In this document: positions 9,432 through 19,645 of the stretch, one piece after another
Numbering within the stretch: the first letter of the stretch is position 1
How the letters are laid out: every line of letters begins with the position of its first letter
Source of the DNA: Streptomyces sp. P3
GTDB lineage: Bacteria > Actinomycetota > Actinomycetes > Streptomycetales > Streptomycetaceae
Direction of reading: 5' to 3'
Length of the DNA: 64,000 nt
Assembly (NCBI GenBank): GCA_016893485.2
Contig: JAFEKX020000001.1
Coordinates: forward strand, 8,821,501-8,885,500
The notes under the pieces: model-generated
The model's input: the letters and a program-made list of their open reading frames with translations, nothing else
Told to the model about the DNA's origin: nothing
Database searches by the model: none
Position numbers and translations under genes: made by a program

Positions 9432-10543
9432 ATGCAGACGGAGTTGAGCAAGAAACTGGGAGTCGAGCACGCCATTTTCGGCTTCACGCCGTTCCCCGCC
9501 GTCGCCGCGGCCATCAGCCGGGCCGGCGGTTTCGGGGTGCTCGGCGCGGTCCGCTACACCGCACCCGACGACCTCAAGCGCGACCTCGACTGGCTGGAGG
9601 CACACGTCGAGGGGATGCCGTACGGCCTCGACGTCGTCATGCCGGCGAAGAAGGTCGAGGGCGTCACCGAGGCCCAGGTCGAGGCGATGATCCCGGAAGG
9701 ACACCGGCGGTTCGTCACCGAGACCCTGGCCAAGTACGGCGTGCCCGAACTCGCCGAGGGCGAGGTGTCAGGCTGGCGCATCACCGGGTGGATGGAACAG
9801 GTCGCCCGCAACCAGCTCGACGTCGCCTTCGACTACCCGATCAAGCTGCTCGCCAACGCCCTCGGCTCCCCGCCGGCCGACGTCGTCGCCCGCGCCCACG
9901 ACCGGAACGTCCTCGTCGCCGCCCTCGCCGGCAGCGCCCGGCACGCCCGCAAGCACGCGGAGGGCGGCATCGACATCGTCGTGGCCCAGGGCTACGAGGC
10001 GGGCGGGCACACCGGCGAGATCGCCTCCATGGTGCTCACCCCGAGGTCGTCGAGGCCGTCGATCCCCTGCCCGTACTGGCCGCAGGCGGCATCGGCAGCG
10101 GACAGCAGGTGGCCGCCGCGCTCAGCCTCGGCGCACAGGGTGTGTGGCTGGGCTCCCTGTGGCTGACCACCACAGAGGCCGACATGCACTCGCCCGGGGT
10201 GACCCGCAAACTGCTCGCCGCCGGGTCCGGCGACACCGTCCGCTCCCGCGCCCTGACCGGCAAACCGGCCCGCCAACTCCGCACCGAGTGGACCGACGCC
10301 TGGGACGACGCGGACGGCCCGGGCACCCTCCCGATGCCGCTCCAGGGCCTGTTGGTCGCCGACGCCGTCTCCCGCATCCAGAAGTACGAGATCGAACCAC
10401 TGCTCGGCACACCCGTCGGCCAGATCGTCGGCCGCATGAACAGCGAACGCAGCGTCCAGGCCGTCTTCGACGACCTCACCCACGGCTTCGAGCAAGCCGT
10501 CGACCGCATCAACCGCATCGCCGGAAGGAGCGGACAGTCGTGA
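9432..10543 (+). CDS. Nitronate monooxygenase / 2-nitropropane dioxygenase family flavoprotein (frameshifted)
   Basis: This is an FMN-dependent TIM-barrel protein of about 370 residues (MQTELSKKLGVEHAIFGFTP). Landmarks are the FMN-phosphate stretch VVAQGYEAGGHTGEIASMVL and VLAAGGIGSGQQVAAALSLG. The break is at the C run 10039-10042; one added C gives LTPEVVEAVDPLPVLAAGG. Family members include IpdC of actinobacterial steroid C/D-ring degradation, and the following acyl-CoA synthetase overlaps the stop codon, which fits a catabolic role. The TCTGAC operator precedes it. A true nitroalkane substrate is equally possible from sequence alone. Confidence 0.75.
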
Positions 10544-12093
10544 GCACACCTCCCACCGGTTTCTGGGCCCAGGCCGCTCAGAACCCCCACCGCACGGTCC
10601 TCGTCGCACCCGACGGCGAGGAGTGGACGGCCGGCCGGCCGGCTGCTCGCCGCCACCAACCAGCTCGTCCACGGTCTGCGCGCCGCCGGGCTCGAACGCG
10701 GTGACGCCTTCGCGGTCGTGCTGCCCAACGGCGTCGAGTTCTTCACGGCCCATCTGGCCGCCAGCCAGGCCGGGTTCTACCTCGTGCCCGTCAACCACCA
10801 CTTCGTCGCACCCGAGATCGCGTGGATCGTCGCCGACTCCGGAGCCAAGGTGCTCATCGCGCACGAGCGGTTCGCCGAGCCCGTCCGCCAGGCCGCCGAC
10901 GAGGCAGGGCTGCCCGCCACCCACCGGTACGCGGTCGGCACGGTCGACGGCTTCCGGCCGTACGCCGAACTCCTCGACGGGCAGCCGGAGTCGGCGCCCG
11001 AGGACCGCACCCTCGGCTGGGTCATGAACTACACCTCCGGCACCACGGGACGCCCCCGAGGCATCCGCCGCCCCCTGCCGGGAAAGCCCCCGAGTCCGCG
11101 TACCTCGGAGGGTTCCTCGGCATCTTCGGCATCAAGCCGTTCGACGACAACGTGCACCTGGTCTGCTCGCCGCTCTACCACACGGCCGTCCTCCAGTTCG
11201 CGGGCGCCAGCCTGCACATCGGACACCGCCTGGTCCTGATGGACAAGTGGACCCCGGAGGAGATGCTCCGCCTCATCGACCGCGAGAAGTGCACCCACAC
11301 CCACATGGTCCCCACCCAGTTCCACCGCCTCCTCGCCCTCCCCGAGGACACACGGGCGCGCTACGACGTCTCGTCCATGCGGCACGCCATCCACGGCGCC
11401 GCCCCCTGCCCCGACCATGTGAAGCGGGCGATGATCGACTGGTGGGGTCACTGCGTGGAGGAGTACTACGCGGCCAGCGAGGGCGGCGGTGCCTTCGCGA
11501 CCGCCGAGGACTGGCTGAAGAAGCCCGGCACGGTCGGCAAGGCGTGGCCCATCAGCGAACTCGCGGTCTTCGACGACGACGGCAAGCGGCTTCCGCCCGG
11601 TGAACTCGGCACGGTCTACATGAAGATGAGCACCGGAGGCTTCGCCTACCACAAGGACGAGGCCAAGACCCAGAAGAACCGCATCGGCGACTTCTTCACC
11701 GTCGGCGACCTCGGCTACCTCGACGAGGACGGCTACCTCTTCCTGCGCGACCGCAAGATCGACATGATCATCTCGGGTGGCGTCAACATCTACCCGGCCG
11801 AGATCGAGTCCGCGCTCCTCGCCCATCCCGCCGTCGCCGACGCCGCCGCCTTCGGCATCCCGCACGACGACTGGGGCGAGGAGGTCAAGGCCGTCGTCGA
11901 ACCGTCTCCCGGCCACGAGCCGGGACCCGCCCTCGCCGCCGCCCTCCTCGACCACTGCGCCGAACAACTCGCCGGCTACAAACGGCCCAAGAGCATCGAC
12001 TTCATCACCGAGATGCCCCGCGACCCCAACGGCAAGCTCTACAAGCGCCGGCTGCGGGAGCCGTACTGGGAGGGACGGACCCGGCCCATGTGA
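10540..12093 (+). CDS. Acyl-CoA synthetase, AMP-forming (FadD-like, frameshifted)
   Basis: The GTG at 10540 overlaps the upstream stop (GTGA) behind GGAAGGAG, so translation is coupled to the nitronate monooxygenase. The protein is about 515 residues of the ANL superfamily and activates a carboxylic acid to its CoA thioester via an adenylate. The P-loop is MNYTSGTTGRPRG, the adenylate-binding part is EYYAASEGGG, the hinge is GDLGYLDEDGYLFLRDRKID, and the C-terminal catalytic Lys is in RDPNGKLYKRRL. There are two breaks: a GGCC microsatellite at about 10629-10645 and the C run 11087-11091, where one more C restores GKPPESAYLGGF. Substrate unknown. Confidence 0.8.
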
Positions 12094-12296
12094 GGAGGGT
12101 CTGCGTGGCGGCGGCCCACGTGCGGACGGCACATGGGGGCGCGGGCCAGGTGCGGACAGCTCATGCGGGTACGGCACATGTGGCTGCCGAGGGCGTCCGG
12201 CGAAGGAGCACGTGGTCCCGCCGCATGTGGCGCGGGACCACCCCGACCGGCCCGCTTGACCTGCCCGGGCGGCGGACCGAGGATCATGTGTCATGA
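12090..12296 (+). CDS. Possible small coupled ORF containing a 15-bp tandem repeat
   Basis: A 68-codon frame starts at GTG 12090, overlapping the upstream stop (ATGTGA). It ends with a TGA that overlaps the next ATG (ATGA at 12293-12296). Its product begins MRRVCVAA and then repeats pentapeptides (AHVRT, AHGGA, GQVRT, AHAGT, AHVAA). There is no domain and no similarity that I recognise. The double overlap is the only argument that it is translated. It may simply be the 200-bp spacer of the synthetase operon. Confidence 0.25.
   Translation: MRRVCVAAAHVRTAHGGAGQVRTAHAGTAHVAAEGVRRRSTWSRRMWRGTTPTGPLDLPGRRTEDHVS
12114..12188. repeat. Five 15-bp degenerate tandem units
   Basis: Five consecutive 15-mers (GCCCACGTGCGGACG, GCACATGGGGGCGCG, GGCCAGGTGCGGACA, GCTCATGCGGGTACG, GCACATGTGGCTGCC) lie end to end between two acyl-CoA synthetase genes. 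Related 15-bp units occur at 35582-35626. Confidence 0.55.
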
Positions 12297-13789
12297 CGCC
12301 CGGACACGGCAGCACGGTTGACGGGGTACTGCGACGCAGTGCCCGGCGCACTCCCGCCCGCGTGGCGGTGGACTACGGCGAGCGCTCCTGGACGTACGAG
12401 GAACTCGACGACGCCGTCTCCCGCGCGGCGACCGTGCTCCTCGACCAGGGACTCACGCCGGGCGACCGGGTCGGCTCCTACGGCCACAACTCGGACGCCT
12501 ACCTGATCGGCTTCCTCGCCTGCGCCCGCGCGGGCCTCGTGCACGTGCCGGTCAACCACAACCTCACCGGCGACGACCTCGCGTACATCGTCGGCCAGTC
12601 CGGCAGCACGCTGGTGCTCACCGACCCGGACCTCGCCGGTCAACTCCCCGACGGCGTACGGACGTTGCCGCTGCGGGACGCGGACGGCTCGCTGCTGGAC
12701 CGGCTGCCGTCCGCCGAACCGTACGACGGGCCCGAGCCGCGCACCGAGGACCTGGTGCAGCTGCTCTACACCTCGGGGACGACCGCCCTCCCCAAGGGCG
12801 CGATGCTGACCCACCGCGCCCTGGTGCACGAGTACTTGAGCGCGATCACCGCCCTGGACCTGAGCGCCGGGGACCGGCCCGTGCACTCGCTGCCGCTGTA
12901 CCACTCGGCGCAGATGCATGTCTTCCTGCTGCCCTACCTGGCGGTCGGGGCGACCAACATCATCCTCGACGCGCCCGACGGCGACCGGCTGTTCGACCTG
13001 ATCGAGGCCGGACGCGTGGACAGCCTGTTCGCCCCGCCCACGGTGTGGATCGGCCTCGCCAACCGGGCCGACTTCGCGACCCGTGACCTGAGAGGGCTGC
13101 GCAAGGCGTACTACGGGGCGTCGATCATGCCGGTGCCCGTCCTGGAGCGGCTGCGCGAGCGGCTGCCCAAGCTGGCCTTCTACAACTGCTTCGGGCAGAG
13201 CGAGATCGGCCCGCTCGCCACCGTGCTGGGCCCCGACGAGCACAAGGGCCGGATGGACTCCTGCGGCCGGCCCGTCCTGTTCGTCGACGCGCGGGTGGTC
13301 GACGAGGAGGGCAAGGACGTGCCCGACGGCACACCCGGCGAAGTCGTCTACCGCTCACCGCAGTTGTGCGAGGGCTACTGGGACAAGCCCGAGGAGACGG
13401 CCGCCGCCTTCCGTGACGGCTGGTTCCACTCCGGCGACCTCGCGGTGCGGGACGCGCACGGCTTCTTCACCGTCGTCGACCGGGTGAAGGACGTCATCAA
13501 CTCCGGTGGCGTGCTGGTCGCTTCCCGCCAGATCGAGGACGTGCTCTACACCCACGAGGGCGTCGCCGAGGTCGCCGTGATCGGCCTCCCCGACGACCGC
13601 TGGATCGAGGCCGTCACCGCGGTCGTCGTCCCGCGCGGGGAGGTCACCGAGTCCCAACTCATCGACCACGCACGGGAGAAGCTCGCCCACTTCAAGGCGC
13701 CCAAGCGGGTCGTGTTCGTGGACGAGCTGCCGCGGAACGCCAGCGGAAAGATCCTGAAGCGAGAGCTGCGCGAGCAGTTCGGCAACTGA
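12293..13789 (+). CDS. Acyl-CoA synthetase, AMP-forming (FadD-like, intact)
   Basis: An intact 498-residue ANL-family ligase. The P-loop is LLYTSGTTALPKGAML (about 158-173), the A5 motif is YNCFGQSEIGP, A7 is GWFHSGDLAV, A8 is VDRVKDVINSGG, and the A10 catalytic Lys lies in LPRNASGKILKREL. The ATG at 12293 gives the standard short leader before TVDGVLRRSARRTPARVAVD. It reads as the last gene of the nitronate monooxygenase-synthetase set and faces a convergent MerR gene 7 bp on. Related enzymes include FadD3/FadD19-type ligases for steroid side chains and ring remnants, but specificity cannot be read here. Confidence 0.88.
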   Translation: MTPGHGSTVDGVLRRSARRTPARVAVDYGERSWTYEELDDAVSRAATVLLDQGLTPGDRVGSYGHNSDAYLIGFLACARAGLVHVPVNHNLTGDDLAYIVGQSGSTLVLTDPDLAGQLPDGVRTLPLRDADGSLLDRLPSAEPYDGPEPRTEDLVQLLYTSGTTALPKGAMLTHRALVHEYLSAITALDLSAGDRPVHSLPLYHSAQMHVFLLPYLAVGATNIILDAPDGDRLFDLIEAGRVDSLFAPPTVWIGLANRADFATRDLRGLRKAYYGASIMPVPVLERLRERLPKLAFYNCFGQSEIGPLATVLGPDEHKGRMDSCGRPVLFVDARVVDEEGKDVPDGTPGEVVYRSPQLCEGYWDKPEETAAAFRDGWFHSGDLAVRDAHGFFTVVDRVKDVINSGGVLVASRQIEDVLYTHEGVAEVAVIGLPDDRWIEAVTAVVVPRGEVTESQLIDHAREKLAHFKAPKRVVFVDELPRNASGKILKRELREQFGN

Positions 13790-13795
13790 GCGTCC

Positions 13796-14176
13796 CTAGC
13801 GTGCGGTTGATGCCGGGGCCGTACGCGCCTCCGCCCCGGCGATCGTCTCCCGCAACACCTCACGCGCCACGGCGAGTTCGGCGGCCCGGCGGTCCAGCGC
13901 GTCCAACTGGTCCCGCAGCGCGTCGAGCACACCCGGACACGGCTGTACGGCGGCCTCGTCCGTGGTGCAGGGCAGCACCTGCCGGATGACCCGGGTGGGC
14001 AGCCCGGCGGCGAGGAGCGCGCGGATGCGGAGGACGGCGGCGGTGTCCGAACGGGTGTACTCCCTGTAGCCGTTGGGCAGTCGCTCGGGTCGTAGCAGCC
14101 CGGCCCGTTCGTAGTAGCGCAGCAGCCGCTCGCTGGTTCCAGTCAGCTCGGCCAGCTTCCCGATCAGCACCGGCAC
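13796..14176 (-). CDS. MerR-family transcriptional regulator
   Basis: About 126 residues. The winged helix is LIGKLAELTGTSERLLRYYE then RAGLLRPERLPNGYREY, followed by a dimerisation coiled coil rich in Leu, Arg and Ala. The GTG at 14176 follows GGAGAGGGG and is preferred over the in-frame TTG at 14203. It is divergent from the amidohydrolase at 14277, with a dyad between them. The C-terminal Cys in VIRQVLPCTTDEAAVQPCPG recalls metal or redox sensors, but this is not conclusive. The reading frame is intact. Confidence 0.85.
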   Translation of the reverse strand: MPVLIGKLAELTGTSERLLRYYERAGLLRPERLPNGYREYTRSDTAAVLRIRALLAAGLPTRVIRQVLPCTTDEAAVQPCPGVLDALRDQLDALDRRAAELAVAREVLRETIAGAEARTAPASTAR

Positions 14177-14191
14177 GTGCCCCTCTCCGAC

Positions 14192-14219
14192 TTGACCTTC
14201 CAACCGTGTCAGGGATCAA
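14192..14219. promoter_or_regulatory. Imperfect MerR-type dyad between regulator and amidohydrolase
   Basis: TTGACC at 14192 and GGATCAA at 14213-14219 form an imperfect inverted repeat around a central spacer. TTGACC also has the shape of a -35 box for the rightward gene, the arrangement expected for a MerR-controlled promoter. Confidence 0.4.
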
Positions 14220-14276
14220 CACTGGCTCCCGCCGCCCGCATTCCGCCGGGCGGCCGGCACGCTCAGGGAGCCACGC

Positions 14277-15061
14277 GTGATTCTCGACGCCCACAGCCAT
14301 GTCCACGACCCGCTCGACACCCACCTGGCGGCGCTCGACGCCGCGGGTGTGGAGCGTACGGTCCTGTTCCCCACCCGGGCGCACCCGGAACGGGCCACCG
14401 ACCTGGACTCCCTCCAGCGTGAAATGGGCCTGCTGGAAAGGGCGTTGGCCGGCGGTTCCGGCGACGACGGATTTGCCCTTGCGCTGCGGGAGTTGGACTT
14501 GGCGCTCGCCGCGCACCCCGATCGCTTCCTCGGCTTCGGTTCCGTCCCCCTCGGCCGCCCCGACGCCGAGACGGCGGCCCGGGTGGAGCGTGACGTGATC
14601 GGCCGCGGGCTGTACGGCATCGGAGAGCTCACCCCGCCCCCGGACCGCGCGGACCTCGTCGAACCGGCGCTCCGCGCGGCCCACGACCACACCGGACTCC
14701 CGTCGTCGTCCACGGCGCCGCACCCACGACCGCGGCGGACGTCCGCACCCTCGCCGACCTGGCCGCCCGCTACCCGAAGGTGCCGCTGGTGATCAGCCAA
14801 CTGGCCGGAGCCCATTGGAGGTTGGCGATCGAGCTGGCCCGCGCCACGCCCAACCTGCACCTCGAACTGTCCACCGCGAACATCGTCTTCGCCGTCCGCC
14901 TGGCCGTCCACGAACTCCCCACCCGCACCCTGTTCGGCTCGGACGCCCCCTACGGAGACCCGGTGGTCGCGCGGACAACGGTGGAACGGGTCACGTCCTC
15001 GGGCGAGGTGCGTGACCGGGTGCTGGGTGGGAATCTCGCGGAGTTGCTGGGCCTGGCGTGA
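14277..15061 (+). CDS. Amidohydrolase-2 family TIM-barrel protein (frameshifted)
   Basis: The GTG at 14277 follows CAGGGAG. The protein starts ILDAHSHVHDPLDTHLAALD; the H-S-H cluster is the first metal-binding element of amidohydrolase-2/TatD-like barrels. The distal Asp is in TLFGSDAPYGDP. The total is about 260 residues. The break is at the C run 14699-14701, where one added C gives TGLPVVVHGAAPTTAADVRT and supplies the metal-binding His of strand 5. It probably hydrolyses or decarboxylates a small carboxylated substrate under control of the divergent MerR protein. Substrate unknown. Confidence 0.7.
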
Positions 15062-15068
15062 CCGGTGA

Positions 15069-16361
<1,293 letters not shown>

Positions 16362-16395
16362 CGGCGCACCCCTTCGTCAATCGTGCCATTTCGGG

Positions 16396-16413
16396 CGACC
16401 GATCATTCGGTCG
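16396..16413. promoter_or_regulatory. Inverted repeat upstream of the phenylacetate-CoA ligase
   Basis: CGACCGA-TCAT-TCGGTCG has two perfect 7-bp arms and lies 35 bp upstream of the paaK start. It resembles the ACCG..CGGT core of PaaR-type TetR repressor sites that control phenylacetate genes, though the spacing is wider. No paaR gene is in the window. Confidence 0.55.
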
Positions 16414-16566
16414 ACGTGTGGGATCAGTAATCCAGCCACGCACCCACCGGGGCAAGAGGTCTGCTCCCACTTTCTCGACGCGTCGCCCGGATGAATGCCG
16501 CGCGGCAAGCGAGGTCACGGGGAACTGCCTTGCGGCGGACGGCGGTTGACGGTGAGGATCGACCGC

Positions 16567-17403
16567 ATGCCCACCTTCACCGCCACCGACGGCACCGAAC
16601 TCGCCTACCACGTCCGGGGTGAGGGCGAGCCGCTGGTCGTCCTGCCGGGCGGCCCCATGCGGGCCTCCGTCTACCTGGGCGACCTGGGTGGACTGGCCGC
16701 ACACCGGCGGCTGATCCTGCTCGACCTCCGGGGCACCGGCGACTCCGCGACACCGGCCGACCGGACGTCGTACCGCTGCGACCGGCTGGTCGACGACGTG
16801 GAAGTGCTGCGCGCCCACATGGGGTTGGAGCACATGGATCTGCTCGCGCACTCGGCGGGCGGCAGCCTCGCGATGCTGTACGCGGCCCGGTACCCCGAGC
16901 GGGTGGCGCGGCTGGCGCTCATCACCGCCACGCCGTGGGCACTCGGCATGCCGGCCACGGCCGAGGACCGGCTCGCCGCGGCACGGCTGCGCAAGGGGGA
17001 GCCCTGGTTCGAGGGCGCGTACCCGGCGTTCGAGGCATGGCTGGCGGGCACGGCGGACTTCGACCCGGCCATCGAGCCCTTCTTCTACGGCAGTTGGGAC
17101 GCCGTCGCCGCGCAGCACTGCGCGCCGGCCGACGAGCAGTGCAACGACGAGGCCGCCGAGCTCTACTTCTCCGAGGGCGCCTTCGACCCGGCCGCCACCC
17201 TGGCCGCCCTCGCGGAGCTGCCCGCACCCGCGCTGGTCCTCGCGGGCGAGCTGGACGGCGGCCCCCGGCCCGACCTCGCCCGCCGCACCGCCGACGCCTT
17301 CCGCCAGGCCGAGTTGGCGGTGCAGCCGGGCGCCGGGCACTATCCGTGGCTCGACGACCCGGCGTGGTTCGTGCGCCGGGTCAGCGCGTTCCTCGAAGGG
17401 TGA
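16567..17403 (+). CDS. Alpha/beta hydrolase, proline iminopeptidase-like
   Basis: An intact 278-residue hydrolase starting MPTFTATDGTELAYHVRGEG. The oxyanion turn is VVLPGGPMRAS, the nucleophile elbow is LLAHSAGGS (Ser), the acid is in AGELDGGPRPD and the catalytic His is in PGAGHYPWLDDP. The order and the early GGP are typical of proline iminopeptidases and related esterases. There is no signal peptide. The ATG at 16567 is chosen because the GAGGA before it is well spaced. The stop is 3 bp from the end of the convergent sulfatase gene. Substrate not determinable. Confidence 0.8.
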   Translation: MPTFTATDGTELAYHVRGEGEPLVVLPGGPMRASVYLGDLGGLAAHRRLILLDLRGTGDSATPADRTSYRCDRLVDDVEVLRAHMGLEHMDLLAHSAGGSLAMLYAARYPERVARLALITATPWALGMPATAEDRLAAARLRKGEPWFEGAYPAFEAWLAGTADFDPAIEPFFYGSWDAVAAQHCAPADEQCNDEAAELYFSEGAFDPAATLAALAELPAPALVLAGELDGGPRPDLARRTADAFRQAELAVQPGAGHYPWLDDPAWFVRRVSAFLEG

Positions 17404-17406
17404 GGG

Positions 17407-19514
17407 CTACTTCGCGTAGGCCGTCATGAAGCGGTCCCGGAACTTGTCCATGCCCAACACCGGTGCGCTGTCGGCCGGCTTGAGCCCGTCCGTCCAGCCC
17501 CAGCTGGAGATCTTGTCCAGCACCTTCGGGTCGTGGGCGACGATGGTGATCGGCACGTCCCGGTCTGCGGTGCCGCCGGTGACCGTCGGCACGGGCTGGT
17601 GGTCGCCGAGGAAGACGAGGACGGTGTTCTTGTTGCCGTAGCGCTGGACCCACTGGGTCAGGCTGTCCACCGAGTACTGGATGGCCTTGCGGTACTCGGT
17701 CCGCACGCGCTTCGCGCTCTTCCAGACCTCCGTCGGGTTCGTGCCCTCCTTCTTGATCTGGTTGAAGATCGTGCCGTCCCCGAGCTGGTTCCACGGAATC
17801 GTGTGGGCGATCGGGGACCAGGGGTTGTGGCTGGAGGCCAGGATGATCTCCGCCATGATCGGGTCGCGGTTCTTCTTGCCGTACTCGAGCTTCTCGAAGG
17901 ACTCCAGGCTGAACTGGTCCGGCACCGGCGTCCAGCTGAAGTACGGTCCCTGGTACCCGAGATGGGTCGAGTCGTAGATGTTGTCGAGGCCGAAGTACTT
18001 GCCCTCGGGCCACGACTTGCGCACCCCGGGGACGATGCCGACCGTGCGCCAGGCGCCGGTCTTCTGGAAGTAGCTGGTGAGGGTCGCGCGGGTGCTGGTG
18101 GTGACGGTCCGGTAGCGCTGCTGGTTCTTGATCCACAGGCCGGACAGGAACGTCGAGTGGGCTAGCCAGCTGCCCGCGCCCGTCACCGGTGACCTGAGCC
18201 AGGCGCTGCGCGAGGAGAACCCGGCCGCCTTCAGCCGGGCGTCGCCCGCCGTGAGCGTCTTGTCCATCTCCGGTGCCATCGTCGGGTCGTCGAGCGCGAC
18301 ACGGCCGTAGCTCTCGATGAACGTGAACAGCACGTCCTTGCCGCGCAGGCCGGTCAGCAGCTGGTTGGGCGGGGTCTTCGCGAAGGCGTCCACCGTGAGC
18401 TGCTTCTTGAAGACGTCGGCGTCACCGAGGCCCTCGCGGACGTACTTCACCCGGTTGGAGAGGAACTGGCTGTAGCCCTTGGTCGCGAGGGTGACTCCGC
18501 CGACCTGCACGCTCAGTGTGAAGCACATGATCCACACGACACCGAGGACGAGTGTGGTGCGTACGGCCATGGGGCGGTGCCTGGCCAGCACGTCAGCAAG
18601 CCGCACCATCGCGAGCGCGCTGCCCGCGAGCACCGCGATCAGCAGGACGATCACGCCGATGATGGCGAGCACCTCGCCCGAGTGACCGAACGAGTCCTTC
18701 ATCCAGTCCGCCGCGTCGCTCAGCAGGACCCAGTCGAAGACCAGGTCGAACGGCCGCGCCAGGGTCTCGTAGAAGCCCATGTCGAGGCACTTCAGGACGG
18801 TGGACAGCCCGACGATCGCACCGGTGACCACGGCCGCGATCCGCCGCGCCCGCGCCGGCAGCACGAGCAGTACCACCGCGAGCACGATCAGCTCCACGGG
18901 CAGCCGCAGAAACGACTGGAACGACATCCGGTCGAGCCGGTCCGGCACGACCAGCGCCACGAGCAACAGCGCACCGGCCAGCACGCTCGTCCCCACGCGG
19001 ACGACCCGCGCGGTGAGAGGGAAGCGGGCGCGCCAGCCGAACCAGCCTGCGCGGGGCGGGAGTTGGGACGAGGCGTCGCCGGACTGGGTGGCTGCGTCGT
19101 CGTCGGCGTCGGACTGCACGGCCTCGGCGGGCTCCACGAGCGCGGCGGATTCAGCGGGCTCTGCGGGGTGAGCGGCGTCTGCGGAGTCGTCGGGCTCGGT
19201 GCTGTCCGCCGAGTCGGTGGTTTTGGTGGACTCTGCGGGTGCTGCGGGTGCTGCGGGTGCTGCGGGTTCGGCGGCATCGGTGGATGTGGCCGGTTCGTTC
19301 GACTCGATCGCGTCGGCGGTGGCGGGCGTCTCGCCGGAGTCGGTGCCGTCGGGGATTCCGCCGACCCGGTCTCGCCGCTCGGCTCGTCCGGTGTGACCGG
19401 CTCGGGTGGGTTGTGTTGTTCGGGCGGGGTCGCGGCCTCCGGTGCCGCTGTCGGGTCGGTCTCCCCGGTGGCTTTCTGCTGCGCCAATGGGTGAGAGCGA
19501 GTGAAGAGCGGCAC
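17407..19514 (-). CDS. Membrane-bound sulfatase / LtaS-like phosphotransferase (frameshifted)
   Basis: About 702 residues. The GTG at 19514 follows AAGGA and encodes VPLFTRSHPLAQQ. A long Ala/Pro/Thr/Ser/Glu-rich cytosolic leader with a PAAPAAPAAP tract follows. Next come four membrane helices, among them VELIVLAVVLLVLPARA and VLAIIGVIVLLIAVLAGSA. The extracellular alkaline-phosphatase-fold domain has DVLFTFIESYGR (nucleophile region) and VLVFLGDHQPVP (metal ligands), as in LtaS and arylsulfatase-like cell-wall enzymes. One break at the G run 19351-19354 is fixed by one base, giving ESPDGTDSGETPATAD. The substrate is probably a cell-envelope polymer precursor, by family only. Confidence 0.75.
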
Positions 19515-19645
19515 CCGAACGTCCTTCCGTGCTGAGCCCGGTGATGGCATGGCGGACCTGGCCCGGGCCACCAGATCCGTCACCATCAGTACGGCCGCAC
19601 GCTACCGTCAGTTCAAACTCTCCGGCGCGTTGACCCACTGTTGAC

